A stretch of DNA of 64,000 nt from Protonemura montana (GCA_947568835.1 OX387603.1:25444651-25508650); one strand, 5' to 3'. Positions 1-12,289 are shown, numbered from the stretch's first letter. The notes: a model not told the origin generated them from the letters alone. Made by a program: numbers and translations.

Positions 1-1520
1 GGCAAAGTGCTTATTTATATAACGTGAGCATTATAAACTTAACATATTAAAGAGAACATGTGACGAAAGGACATGGTATAAATTTTGCCCAGATTATGCA
101 ATTATCACCAACACTAAATATTCAATTTAAGTTGTTTTCAAATCAACTTGGCATTATGAATTCAACGATGTAAGTATAATAAAAACAGCCAATCCGTCAC
201 CAGAATGCATTTTTATATAACTTTTGTAATTCAGCATAATTTCGGAATACTGCCATAATCTCATGTGACTTAAAAAAAAAATTCTTAAAACTCACGCGGA
301 AATGTTCTTTGTAACAGGAAGTAGCGACAAGTGGGTACTTAGTTTATGTCATCAATGAAAAAAATAAAATATTACAGAAATCCTTTAAGTAAAAGTTTGC
401 TTCCTATCTCTCTCTCTCCATTAAAGCCTTCACTGAAATTAAATTTCTCAGAATAACATTGTTGTGTATTGTTATTTTTTATTTGCTCTCGAATCACATA
501 TAGATACAGCCAATGGTTTGATCTCGTCTAGTATAATATTAATATTAAAACCGAAGTCTTCGTTAGATAAGTCTTCCCTAAGCTAAATATAAATATAAAG
601 TAAATTAGGAACAAGATTGTGTCGTGATTGAATTCTGTCTTGATTGAACAACACTCAAGACTGGAATATCCATCTGTAGTAGTTATCAATAAAAGTTGCC
701 TCTTGGTTCGTCTCAATCAAGATAGTGGGTCAACTAGCGAACTTTAACACCGTGAGCCTAATCTTTTTCGGTCTTATTCAAGCAAATCTGCAATATGGTG
801 TGCTCCAATGGGTCGGGACTACTCAGTGGAAGATTCTTTTTGTTCAAAAAAAGTGAGATTTTGCCACATTTGGATTGAAATTGAGAGATTGAAAGATTAA
901 AACTGAACCAAGATTGAGAACGAGTCACGTCAAGGTCCGGAGAATGGTCCGATTATGCTTTGGGACTGGTAATCTTCGACTGTGAAAATGGTTCACCTTA
1001 TAAGTAAACTGCCTCAATAACAAGTTTTTAGGTCAAATTTTCTTCGAAACCAAACATCGTAGACACGGCCATAGTTCTGCAAATAAGCCAAAGCCTTCTT
1101 AATCTAGGCTTACGTCACCACGGTCACGTAAAAATTTGATAGATTAAGCGGCGAGGTCAAGAATGATGCCATTATTTAAGAATATTAAACCAAGTAAGAC
1201 CACGATTCATTTTTACCATCTTAAGACTTAGCTAAGCCAGCATTTGCTAGCTAGGCCAAGGTTTCACATTATGAAAGAGTCTGGATGCTAAACCATTATT
1301 CTGCCGCTAAGCCAGGGCAAGCACATGATGCCAGAATTTTGACACTAAGCTGGGTTTTATACACTTAACTGTAGTTTCTAAGCTTGGGAAGAGGGTTTGC
1401 TCTTAACAAACACCACCCCGCAGCGTCGACCTATAAAGCACCGTGAGGTAGATGGCAATACCAACAGTCGTCAAACAGGTACGAAGACATCAAGATTCAG
1501 AAGACAGAAGGCATTGTAAG

Positions 1521-2271
1521 ATGAAGTCATCAGTTGCGATGTTCGCCTTTTTGGCGTTGATGCTGACAGCGCTGGTGCAGGTGATTACCTCTGAAGCTAG
1601 ATCAAATGTTAGCCACTTTAGGGAGTTGATAGAAAATTTCACGCACTTAACAACCGTCACGCAAGTTAATTCATCTCGAGCAGGCCTTGCCTTCTTATAG
1701 CTTATAGTTCAACTACGATAAATAACTTTGAAAACTATTTCAATGCATTACATCCTGAAAGTGCTAATGCTGCGCTCTTATTGTATCGACATACGGCTAA
1801 AAGTCATTTCAGCATATCGTGCTAGGCCAGCAAATATAATAATGCTTCCTCACGTGCATGTTCAGAGCATGTGCATGCGTGCCTCGCTCGCATCGACGCC
1901 CTAAGGACCGCTTAGATTCTTTGATTTATAAGTACAGTTCTGAGCTTTAAGCATTCCCAACGTCACAGATAAAATGAACCAGAATTCCAATGGTGGTATG
2001 ATATTATTGTGTTGACTCGCTGCATCGAATTAAAGGGCGACCTTTTATCTCGCGCTGTATCACCGCTATAGTTCGGAACTGACCTAACTCGACGTTTGTA
2101 CTTTTGCAGATTCAGGCGCAGGCCACGGCTGGCACTTGCATGGAGAATGCTGTTCGCAGCGTTGATCCAGTCATTCCTTGCCCGACGGCGGACAATACAG
2201 AGTGCGTTCAAGAAACTAGCCAGAAAGTCGCCCCCTTGCCGAGCCCTCGGGATATTGTAATGGGAGGATAA
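1521..2271 (+). pseudogene. Small secreted Cys-peptide gene, copy 1 (probably broken)
   Basis: Exon 1 (1521-1580) encodes 20 residues, MKSSVAMFAFLALML and onward, a clear signal peptide, ending CAG|GTGATT in phase 0. A candidate exon 2 (about 1826-1905) reads ASKYNNASSRACSEHVHACL and then ARIDAL. Exon 3 (2110-2271) follows a good cttttgcag acceptor and encodes a chain with TCMENAVRSVDP and a stop at 2269. It matches exon 3 of the copy at 8916-9400 (TCMKKAIRSVDP). The exon 2 donor reads CTAAG|GACC, so the GT is lost, and the frame runs to a stop. I therefore call it a probable pseudogene. I do not recognise the family; a secreted, helical, cysteine-containing peptide is the most that can be said. 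Confidence 0.55.
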
Positions 2272-2909
2272 AAGTCGTTCCAGCAGAGTGGTCGTCTAAT
2301 GCAAGATAAAGTGCTGAAATTTGTAATTATGTTATTAATAAAACCTGCTCATGAGGCCATTGAAAATCTATTTTGTTTGCATTTATTCTGCCTGCCATTT
2401 ATTGTCTCTGTTATTTTTTGGTAATGTTAAATTGAAATAAAGTTTATTTTATGTTAGAAAGTTGCGCCCACTTAAGAACCATTGAGAAACACATTAACTC
2501 CGCTAACGGGCTCGCGAGAAAAGACTCTGATCTTGCCGCCCACAGAAAATCAATAGCCAGGGCGAGACCTCAGCGCGATTGCAAGGAGCCAGCTTGTGAC
2601 TCAACAACTCACGAGGCGCCCACAACCCTCATTTTCGATGTGGTTCATGTGCTTAGTAGAGATTTATATTGAACAGAGAGTAGGGTGGAAATAAATAAAT
2701 AATTAACATTAAAAACTATCCACAACGTGACAATCCCTAAATCATGAAAAACCAGACTGATTAATGGTTCTACGATCGTCAATGATAGGATCATCAACCT
2801 TACGGTTATTTACAAGTTATGTCAGAGATTCTGTACTTACAATAGGGTAAAGAATTCTAGTTATTGTGTTTTTTTTTTTTTTTACTTTTCCCGGACGCAT
2901 TGTTGATGT

Positions 2910-3112
2910 CAGAATTTTATAAATCGAGTATGTCGCAAAATCAAGACAAAAAATCAAACGGTCGATTTGTTAAAGGGCCTTTAGCAAATGGTGTCAAAAT
3001 ATTTAATAAATTACCATATGAGGTCAAGAGTAAACGAAGAGAAAAACACTTCAGCAAGTTGTTACGTAAATTTCTAATGGGCCATTGTTTTTACTCACTG
3101 AATTAATTTAAT
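2910..3112 (+). mobile_element. LINE 3' remnant (reverse transcriptase C-terminus)
   Basis: An open frame reads GPLANGVKIFNKLPYEVKS, then KHFSKLLRKFL and HCFYSLN before a stop. This matches the C-terminal end of many non-LTR retrotransposon polyproteins (GVK-FN-LP-E-K, FK--L--FL, CFYS--E). An (ATT)n tract begins 80 bp downstream. Only the last 60 or so codons remain. The equivalent position in unit 2 (near 6780) has lost them. Confidence 0.6.
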
Positions 3113-3190
3113 AAATGTGACTAATATAACCATACAGTATTTATACTGGAATGACGTTCTAATGTTGAAAAGCCAATTTGGAAAAAAAGA

Positions 3191-3238
<48 letters not shown>

Positions 3239-3240
3239 TA
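3191..3240. repeat. (ATT)n microsatellite
   Basis: About 50 bp of uninterrupted ATT/AAT repeats, read as polyasparagine on the minus strand. It is present only in unit 1. Confidence 0.95.
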
Positions 3241-5364
3241 AATGAATCTGACCACGATTCTCTTTCCAAAGTGAAATTTTCACGTTCTTAAATAAAACCA
3301 AAAATTTGCATATTATTACCTTGTTCGGGGTAGCAAAAAAGGCAAAGTTTAGTTACTTTGTCCAGAAACTTTTTTTAACTAGTCTTGGAAAGGTACCTTA
3401 TCTTCAACTAAATCTAGATCTTAATAATTTTCAGCTCAGGCGTGGAACGTTGATTAGGTTGAAAAGTTTGCTTGTTTTTCTTGGCTTTGCAACTTTTTAT
3501 TTTAATTTTTGTTCGCCATGTGTCTTTTTATCGGCTCATAAAACTATGTGTTCATCTCACTTTCTTTTGCTGCAAGTGTTTTTATATGCCAACTAAAAAT
3601 AAAACATCTAGCGATTCTACGCAGAATTCATTTCCACACAAGGTCAGGTGCCAATGATTTAAACAATAAAGCGCTAGGAAATTTCATTCAAGTTCTTTAT
3701 TCAGATATTTAACCAACGTTGAAATTAACAGCGTGGCACATTTGTTTGATAAAAACCGATTTTTTATAAAAATGTCAATATTAATGTTTTGGCTGATCTT
3801 TGCAGTTTCACTTTAGGTCAATCGATGTTAATCTGAAAACTTAGCAAGCAGGCAAAGTGCTTATTTATATAACGTGAGCATTATAAACTTAACATATTAA
3901 AGAGAACATGTGACGAAAGGACATGGTATAAATTTTGCCCAGATTATGCAATTATCACCAACACTAAATATTCAATTTAAGTTGCTTTCAAATCAACTTG
4001 GCATTATGAATTCAACGATGTAAGTATAATAAAAACAGCCAATCCGTCACCAGAATGCATATTTATATAATTTTTGTAATTCAGCATAATTTCGGAATAC
4101 TGCCATAATCTCATGTGACTTATAAAAAAAATATTCTTAAAATTCACGCGGAAATGTTCTTTGTAACAGGAAGTAGCGACAAGTGGGTACTTAGTTTATG
4201 TCATCAATGAAAAAATTAAAATATTACAGAAATCCTTTAAGTAAAAGTTTCTCTCTCTCTCCATTAAAGCCTTCACTGAAATTAAATTTCTCAGAATAAC
4301 ATTGTTGTGTATTGTTATTTTTTATTTGCTCTCGAATCACATATAGATACAGCCAATGGTTTGATCTCGTCTAGTATAATATTAATATTAAAACCGAAGC
4401 CTTCGTTAGATAAGTCTTCCCTAAGCTAAATATAAATATAAAGTAAATTAGGAACAAGATTGTGTCGTGATTGAATTCTGTCTTGATTGAACAACACTCA
4501 AGACTGGAATATCCATCTGTAGTTATTATCAATAAAAGTTGCCTCGTGGTTCGTCTCAATCAAGATAGTGGGTCAACTAGCGAACTTTAACACCGTGAGC
4601 CTAGTCTTTTTCGGTCTTATTCAAGCAAATCTGCAATATGGTGTGCTCCATTGGGTCGGGACTACTCAGTGGAAGATTCTTTTTGTTCAAAAAAAGTGAG
4701 ATTTTGCCACATTTGGATTGAAATTCAGAGATTGAAAGATTAAAACTTAACCAAGATTGAGAACGAGTCACGTCAAGGTCCAGAGAATGGTCCGATTATG
4801 CTTTGGGACTGGTAATCTTCGACTGTGAAAATGGTTCACCTTATAAGTAAACTGCCTTAATAACAAGTTTTTAAGTCAAATTTTCTTCGAAACCAAACAT
4901 CGTAGACACGGCCATAGTTCTGCAAATTAGCCAAAGCCTTCTTAATCTAGGCTTACGTCACCACGATCACGTAAAAATTTGATAGATTAAGCGGCGAGGT
5001 CAAGAATGATGCCTTTCAGTAAGAATATTAAACCAGGTAAGACCACGATTCACTTTTATTATCTCAATACTTAGCTGAGCCAGCGTTTGCTAGCTAGGCC
5101 AAGGTTTCCACATTAAGTAAGTGTCTGGATGCTATGCCATTATTCTGCCGCTAAGCCAGGGCTAGCACACAAAGCCAGGATTTGGACACTTAGCTGGGGT
5201 TTATACAGTAAGCCGTAGTTTCAAAGCTTGGGAAAAGGGTTTGCTCGTAACAAACATCGCCTGGTTGCTTCGACCTATAAAGCACCGTGAGGTAGATGGC
5301 AATACCAACAGTCGTCCAACAGGTTCGAAGACATCAAGACTCATAAGACAGAAGGCATTGTGAG

Positions 5365-6139
5365 ATGAAGTCATCAGTTGCGATGTTCGCCTTTCTGGCG
5401 TTGATGCTGACAGCGCTGGTGCAGGTGATAGCCTCTGGAGCATCCTGATCAAAGCAGCTCTGATCAAATGTTAGCCACTTTAGGGAGTTGAAGATAATTT
5501 CACGAGTTTCGAAACTGTCACGCAAGTTGGTTCATCTCGAGCACGCCTTGTCTCCCCCAGCTTGTAGTTTAACTACGATAAATAACTTTAAAAAACCATT
5601 TAAATGCATTGCATTCTGAAAGTGCTGTTGCTGCGCGCTAAGTTTACTGACTTACTGCTGAAAGTCATTTCAGTATATGTTGCTAGGCCAGCAAGTTTAA
5701 TCTTGCTTCTTCATGAGCCTGAGCTCTGCATATGTATGCGTGCCTTGCTCGTATTGACGCCCTTAAAGCACGCTTAGATTCTTTAAATAGTAAGCAGAGT
5801 TTGAGTTTGCTGCATTCCCATCTTTACAGATTTAATGGGCCAGAATTCCAATGGTGGAAAGATTTTGCTTTCTCTGACTTGCTGCATCGTCTTAAAGGTC
5901 GTCCTTTTTTTCCGAGCAGTATCACCGCTATCGTTCGGATCTGACCTAACTCGACGTTCGTGCTTTTGCAAATTCAGGCGCAGGCCACGGCTGGCACCTG
6001 CATGGAGAATGCCGCTCGCAGCATTGGGACAGTCATTCTTCACCCGACGGCGGACAATACAGAGTGCGTCCAAGAAACTAGCCAGAAATTCGCCCCCTTG
6101 CCGACCCCTCGGGACTTTGTACTTGTTTATTCAAGCTAA
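5365..6139 (+). pseudogene. Small secreted Cys-peptide gene, copy 2 (pseudogene)
   Basis: Duplicate of the copy at 1521. The signal-peptide exon (5365-5424) is preserved. In the exon-2 equivalent (about 5687-5768) two TGA codons interrupt the frame, one replacing the first cysteine codon. The exon 3 acceptor has changed from cttttgcag to cttttgcaa, although exon 3 itself (5972-6139) is still open, reading TCMENAARSIG and onward. The exon 2 donor GT is also lost. Several independent lesions make a functional product unlikely. An AATAAA signal persists near 6262. Confidence 0.65.
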
Positions 6140-7216
6140 AATGCAGCCATCTGTAATTTTGTTATTAATTAAACTTGCTCGTGAGCCCATTAAAAATCTG
6201 TTTTGTTTGCATTTTTCCGCCTGCCATTTATTGACTCTGTCATTTTTGGCAATGTTATATTGAAATAAAGTTTATTTTATGTTAGAAGTTTGCGCCAACT
6301 TGAGAACCATTGAGAAACACACTAACTCCGTTAAAGGGCTCGCGAGAAAAGACTCTGATCTTGCAGCCCAAAGAAAATCAATAGCCAGGGCGAGACCTAA
6401 GCGCGATTGCAAGGAGCCAGCTTGTGACTCAACAACTCACGAGGCGCCCAAAACCCTCCGTTCCGATGTGGTTCACGTGCGCAGTAGGGAATTATTTTTA
6501 ACAGAGAGAACGGTGGGAATAAATCAATAATCAACACTAAAAACTGTCAACAACGTGTCAATCCATACATCGTGAAAAACCAGAGTGATGAATGGTTCTA
6601 CGATCGTCAACGATAGGATCATCAACTTTAGGGATCTTTACAATTTATGTCAAAGTTTCTGCACTTACATTGGGGGAAAGAATTCTAGTGTTTGTGGACT
6701 TATTTTTTAGACGTTTCCCGGACGCATCGTTGATGTCAGAATTTTATAAATCGAGTTAGTCGCAGAATAAAGACAAAAAATCAAAATGAATCTGACCACG
6801 ATTCTCTTTCTAAAGTGTATTTCCCACTTTCAAAAAAAAAAACTAAAATTTGCATATTTTAACCTAGTTCAGGGTAGAGAAAAAGGCAAAGTTTATTGAC
6901 ATTGTCAAAAAAAATATTTTTTGACTTGCTTAGGTATCGTATCTTCATCTCATACTGGATTTTAATCATTTTCAGCTCACGCGAGGAACCGTGATTAGGT
7001 TGAAAAGTTAGGTTGTTTTTCTTGGCTTTTTTATTTTTATTTTTGTTTGCCATGTGTCTTTATATCGGATCTTAAAACTCTGTGTGCATCTCACTTTCTT
7101 TTGCAGAAAGTGTTTTTTATAGTTTCAGGATTATTAAGCCAACTAAAAATAAATCTTCTCGCGATTCTACGCAGAATGAAATTCCACACACGGTTAGGTG
7201 CCAATGACTTTACTAA

Positions 7217-7282
7217 TATATACAAGAATATATAATATAATATATATAATATATATATAATATATACTCATATAATATACAT
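7217..7282. repeat. (TA)n-rich tract at unit junction
   Basis: Imperfect TA/ATAT repeats mark the boundary where unit 2 ends and the diverged third unit begins. Confidence 0.85.
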
Positions 7283-7735
7283 ATTGTGCAATTATTACCA
7301 ACACTAAATATACGATTTCAGATTTTTCTAAATTAGCTTTGCATTATGAATTCAACGATGTAAGTTAAATAAAATGAGCCAATCCGTCGCCGGCACGCAT
7401 TTTAAAAAATCTTTACAATTCCGCATATTTTCGGAAACAGCCAAAATCTAAGGCGACCAAAAAAAATATATTGTAAAATTTTACGCAGAAATGTTCTTTG
7501 TAACAGGAAGTAGCGACAGGTGGGCACTTGGTTATAGTTATGTCATTAATGAAAAAATTAAAATATGACAGAAATCCTTAAACTTAAAAGTTTTCTTCTT
7601 ATCGCTCTCCATTTAAGTCGCCACTGAAATTAAAATTCTCGGAACAACATTGTTTTGTATTTAGTTTATTTTTATTTGCTCTCGAATCACATATAGATAC
7701 AGCCAATGGTATGAGCTCGTCGCGTTATATAATAA
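7283..7735. repeat. Diverged third unit, left part
   Basis: From about 7283 the sequence again matches unit position 97 onward (the stretch starting attgtgcaattattaccaac), but at clearly lower identity than units 1 and 2. Similarity fades near 7735. The homologous peptide-gene exons reappear at 8916-9400 at roughly the expected offset, so the third unit is older and partly replaced rather than absent. Confidence 0.8.
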
Positions 7736-8870
7736 TAACTATCAGTACCCGCTGCTGGACGGCCGCTTCGATTTTGAGGGAGTAGGCATTTTGGTTTACA
7801 CGTTTCTCAAGTTTTGTTCGATGCCCCATGCTAGGCCTCTAATGGGACCACATCCAAAAGTGCTAAGAAAATGCTTAGATCATACAGTTTTATGCCCTTA
7901 AGACTTGATAGTTCCTTTTGCCTCTTCGCCATTGCCCTATGCCAACGGAACCAACGCCAAGGGTCCAGAGTTTGAGAAATGTACCACTGGGGTCGCTGAC
8001 AAGTACAAGGTGCTCTCATCAGTAGATTCTTAGCACAGGGCCGCCAGATTTCGGGAGAAAGATTGGATGGTTTTTAACAGCATCAGTAGTTTTCCCTACT
8101 AACCGCTCGTCAGATTGGATTTGTGGACGAACTCTGTAATTTCAGTTGTACTATCCTCCCGAAACGACGTTCAGCTACGTACCAGCATACAATTTTCCTC
8201 CTCCCCTCTACGCAAGGTAAGGTTTATTAACATTTTCAGAACAATCCACTCATTTATCAACGCATATGAAACCAGGACCTAAGTGTCATTTTGCACCAAA
8301 ATAGTTTTGCAAAACAAATCATGCAAGTCTTATAATTCCAACGCTGATCAGCTAATAATCAACACAGACTGTAATTTTCACCGGCCTTCTTGTTGACAGG
8401 TACCTCACTTTCCGTGTGTCGATATTCGGGGTTGTAACCATTCCAAGACCCTGTTCCAGCATCTCACAAGAGCAGATACGTACTGTCTATAACCCTACTC
8501 TTAAGTCTATAACTTGCATGCACCACATATGTTGATGACAGAGCTAGTCCGTAGATTCTTATGAGAGTAAAAGATATGCATCCAAGGCCTTGTCCAACGA
8601 GCTTTCTTGCCCGCCATGTAAGACTGGACCATGATAGTCTGTTATGAGCTTCGATCGACACTTTAACTATTTGGGATTACCAAAGTGGCATTGATATGAC
8701 TTTAAAACGCTGTAAGGAGTTCAAAAACGGATGTTATAACTTCTTGGCATTCGCATATCTTCAAAGGGTCTTAAGCTTTCTAAAACTGAAAGGTCTGTTA
8801 AGGTGACAGAGAAGAAACCTGGCTATCCTATTTGTATCGTGCCGTAGCTTATTCTCACCCTACATAAGAA
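7736..8870. other. Interval without recognisable gene
   Basis: No coding exon or known repeat could be supported here. It corresponds to the middle of the diverged third unit and should contain the missing signal-peptide exon of the copy-3 gene, but I could not find it. A donor-like CAAG|GTAAGG lies at about 8215 without a convincing upstream frame. Confidence 0.5.
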
Positions 8871-8915
8871 GTGACCCCAAGCAAGGAACCTAATCTGGCT
8901 AGCCTTTTTTTCCAG

Positions 8916-9400
8916 AAGTTCATTGCGGCCAAAGAGGCCCTCGAGGCATGCCAAGCGAAGGCGGCCGACGCCTTGGCGACGCCGCCTTGCCTGTCCAAAG
9001 ACGTCGCCTGTCTAACGCGTATCAATGCCTCCAAGGTAAGCGTCCGTCTATTTACTTGTCACGTCAATTATCTGACCTTTCAACTCTCTTAGGTGACTCT
9101 TATGTACTAATTTGGCCTTTAATGTCCACGGAGGAACGATTTTGACACGCTTCGCTCCTGTGAATAGTTCCAGCTCTGGCTTAGACCTCGCCTAAAGTCT
9201 GCTTTACGCCCTAAAAGATTGAAAAGGAGGAAAAAGCGAAGACTTGCATGAAGAAAGCAATCCGTAGTGTGGACCCTGCTGTCGCCAAGCTGACAGAGGA
9301 CATCGTAAAGTGTGTCCAAAGCACAAGCAAAAGCTTCACCCCCTTGCCCACCGCCCGCTTCTTCCAGTGCCAGGGGCTTGTGATTGGATATTTTTGTTAA
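8916..9400 (+). CDS. Small secreted Cys-peptide gene, copy 3 (partial, exons 2-3)
   Basis: Two consecutive intact exons of the same family. Exon 2 (8916-9035) follows the acceptor ctttttttccag and ends AAG|GTAAGC. It encodes 40 residues, with cysteines in EACQAK, PPCLSK and VACLTR. Exon 3 (9218-9400) starts after ctaaaag and encodes 60 residues including TCMKKAIRSVDP and IVKCVQSTSK, ending at TAA 9398. Both junctions are phase 0, as in the other copies. The C-x6-C spacing of exon 2 (PCLSKDVAC) matches copy 1 (ACSEHVHAC). I found no signal-peptide exon in the expected 8.2-8.9 kb interval, so the 5' end is unresolved. The function is unknown. Intact splice sites make this the only copy in the window likely to be expressed. 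Confidence 0.55.
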
Positions 9401-9692
9401 ATGATAAAACGAAAAGGGCAAGGGTCATAACAGCCAAGCTTAATTTTGGGCGAGGACAGTGCCGCCATTTGTTATTATATTGTGGCGCGTCACGAGGTTT
9501 GCGCCATAGTGCCTTCTCATTTCCTTTGCTTTCTGGTATTTTTGAATAAGCATTCTTAAGTTGTATAAGTAATGACAAGCACACTTTTAACCGAGCGTGC
9601 AATAGCATTAATGACAAACTGTAGACTTTGATCTTGCTGACCAAGGCGAAATAACTAGGAGGTAAGCTATAGCCAGTGGCCTAAAACGCACA

Positions 9693-10252
9693 TGTCGGGC
9701 GTGGCTTGGACAGGTGTATATAGGCCATTGGCACTGTCATTTGAGTAGTCGCAGTCTACATTTGGAGTCGAGAGCTAGGCTATGCGATAGCCTAGCCCTC
9801 TGGAACCGAGAGCTAAAACCGAGCAAGGGTCCTCTGGCGATCTACTGGTCCGTCGACACAGAGTCTACCTCGAGGGTCCGAGCCTGGATCCGGAGAGCAC
9901 GTGTGTAGCTAAGACCGCGATAGGGTCCTCTGGCTGTTTGACTGGTCCGCCGAGACCAACCCGTGCATCCGTGAGAAGAGAGTTCCTCATGTGTAATTGA
10001 GTCGGTGAAGAAAACTCTGTTAAAGTGAACAGAACTTGGATGTTCGAGAATGAACTAAGCTTGTTATTGTTGTGTGCACGCTCGTTATTGTCAGGCTTGT
10101 CGTAAGTGTAATGTTGTACTATTTGCTACGCAATAAAAGCAATTTGGGTTTAAATATGCAGTGCCTTCTAGGTGACGGGTGCCTCTCCCAAAGCCAAGCG
10201 GGTTCGAGCTACACCACGTGAGTACCGTGCGTACCATCCACAACCGTCACAA
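9693..10252 (+). mobile_element. Possible solo LTR or retroelement-type promoter block
   Basis: A TATA-like gtatatagg near 9715 is followed about 400 bp later by GCAATAAAAGCAA near 10130 and a terminal region near 10250. This promoter-plus-poly(A) order is typical of an LTR. Possible termini TG (9693) and CA (about 10251) can be drawn, but no target duplication is evident and no partner LTR or gag-pol is present. An ordinary promoter or terminator fragment is an alternative. Confidence 0.3.
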
Positions 10253-12289
10253 TATGTTATAAATAAAGAGCTCTCGCACAAAGCATGGTCTGCGCTGTCT
10301 TTATGCCCACAGCTTGTCGCCTGTCCTTGTTCCCTTTACTTCCTTGCTTCGAAGGTCCGATAGGTTCAGTGACTTTGGGGTTCTACCATAGGCCTATATT
10401 AAGTGCGTTAAAAAGTATTTTGGACGCTTTAACCATTTGGGTCCCTTGGGGACAATATGTCCCACTAGTAGAATAAAAACACCTACTCTTGTCGAAGTGC
10501 ACCAAGGAGACCAACGGCTTAACGTCCCTTCCAAAAGACGGTACAATTCGAACGACAGGATTCCTCCACAAACCCGTGTTGTCGAGAGTAAGCAAAGCGA
10601 GTAAAGTTGATGTTTTAACTTCAATCCAACCAACATCGCTCCCAAACAGAACTGGTCGTGAGTTTGATGGTCACCTATCCAAAATCTAATCTAGCGCAGT
10701 GTTGCTTAACTTCGGTGATCACAATAAAACCCAGCAATTAATAAACAACCTGCCCTTCGTAGTAAAGTGAATCCAACATCTGGACGGAATTTCGTTCATA
10801 TTTACAAAACGAATGCACGCTGCCAATTCATCGGCTGGACGTTCCGACGCTAATGTCACCGTCAGCACCGCTTTCAACTCTCCGCTCTCTCAATTCACCC
10901 CCCCCCCCCCCCCCCCCCCCCTCCGCCGCGCTCCCTCGGGAACCAAACAATCCCACCGCGGCACACGTTGCTAGGCAACACAGACGTGGGCGTTGTGCCC
11001 TTTGAGCCGGGCTATGCACAAAGCTATGCTAATTCGATCAGCGCCACACGCGGCAACACGCGGCAACACACACACACGGCCGTTTTGATTAATTTGTTAG
11101 GTGGCGACCACAGCGGGGTGGCGACCCGTCAAGCGACGCTCGGCGTGTCAACATAGTCGCGGTCGCGAGCGCAGGGAGGCGACGCTGAGTGCTTGGTTTG
11201 ATTGGAGGCCGCCTGAGGGTCGCTGCTGTCGTCATTTAGGAGCACCGAAAACTGAAATGCGTTTCGCGAGGTGGAATGTCCATTTCAGAACGTAATCACG
11301 GTTGGGGTAGCAGCATGGGTACTTATTTCCAACAAAAAAAAGTATTCAAGTCTAAATGTTTATGCATTACATAACGCTTTTGTTAGAAAGTTTTTAACCA
11401 AGGCCAAGAGCAGGAGGAAGTCAGGAGAAACATATCCATCCATTTCCATGACACAGATATCCATTTGTTCCCAGCTCCGCTTCATCCTCGTCCATATTTG
11501 ACCTTGAGACCGCACCGGCGACGCATGCGTGGCACACGCGCAAAACGCATATCCACCCCAGTCAAAACTTAAACCTCAAAATATTGAGAAATATATGTCA
11601 ATCGTTGAAGTTAACTCGCAGGAAGATTATTTGAGTGGTAACCAGTCTCAAATGCCTAAATGACCGACCCTTCATATTTATGGAACTATATCAAAAAGCA
11701 TCGTTTTAAATTGGTCTTTGCTCTAGGGATAGGGATAACCCACAGCCGGAAAGATGTCGATGCAAATTGCGCTGCGTTGCTAACAAGGAACCTGCCGAGT
11801 GGTCGGCGTCCACGTCGTGGCCGGAGGCACGCTGTGTCGGTCAGTGGGTCGGCACCTTTCGACCAAACGCGCCGTTTCCGCACGAACGACGCCGACCCCC
11901 CGCCGTCGAGGGCGAAAGCGTCCGAGTCCATGCATGACCGCGTCGACGATGAAAGCGACCCGTGCCAGGTGGACGGGTTGGGGGAGGTTCCCTGCACCCC
12001 TTACTCTCTCCCTGAATTGCGGGGATCTGTTTGGGGGGCCTTGCACCCGGAGCACGGCAAAAGTTGGAAAGAAAAGTGCGTTTGACGCATGGATAAAATG
12101 AACTGCCTTCCAGATCTCCGGTTAATTAACGAGCATGTTATAAAGTTCATGTTTCATTGCAAGTTGTTTATTAACATTTACTGCTTGATCTGAACGTCTG
12201 GATGAAACATAAAACAATAACTTCGGCTGGTTGGATTCAAAGCGTAGTAAACAAAACAACAGTCTTCAGAAGGCTCATCCCCGCCGGGC
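10253..12289. other. Intergenic, GC-rich in part, no supported gene
   Basis: Apart from the SINE at 10475-10735, this block holds a run of 24 C (10898-10921), CA-rich stretches and CpG-rich sequence around 11800-12050. A 141-codon open frame at 11660-12085 has no recognisable domain and overlaps open frames on the other strand, as expected for CpG-rich noncoding DNA. Confidence 0.5.
10475..10735 (-). mobile_element. 5S-derived SINE, 3'-truncated
   Basis: On the minus strand the element opens with GATCACCGAAGTTAAGCAAC, the internal segment of 5S rRNA. A degraded ATAGGTGACC follows, then the body shared with the copy at 23022 (GACAACACGGGTTTGTGGAGG, GGAAGGGACGTTAAGCC). The tail is missing. Confidence 0.8.

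Larger units (their letters stand above)
1..3850. repeat. Segmental tandem duplication, unit 1
   Basis: First unit of a large tandem duplication. The sequence beginning at position 1 recurs almost base for base at 3851, giving a period of 3850 bp. Each unit carries exon remnants of a small secreted-peptide gene, an AATAAA signal near 2436 and AT-rich spacer. This unit also keeps a LINE 3' remnant and an (ATT)n microsatellite that unit 2 lacks. Divergence from unit 2 is a few percent, so the duplication is fairly recent. The window starts inside the array, so the true number of units is unknown. Confidence 0.93.
3851..7282. repeat. Segmental tandem duplication, unit 2
   Basis: Second unit, aligned with unit 1 along its length. 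It differs by small indels, by deletion of the LINE tail and microsatellite seen at 2940-3240, and by a (TA)n stretch at about 7230-7282 that replaces the last 190 bp of the unit. The peptide-gene copy inside has stop codons and a lost splice acceptor. Confidence 0.92.

Noticed and set aside
3095..3301. Minus-strand open frame with polyasparagine
   Set aside because: It is the (ATT)n microsatellite translated; there is no other coding evidence.
11660..12085. 141-codon open frame
   Set aside because: Overlaps open frames in other phases and on the other strand in CpG-rich DNA; no recognisable motif.
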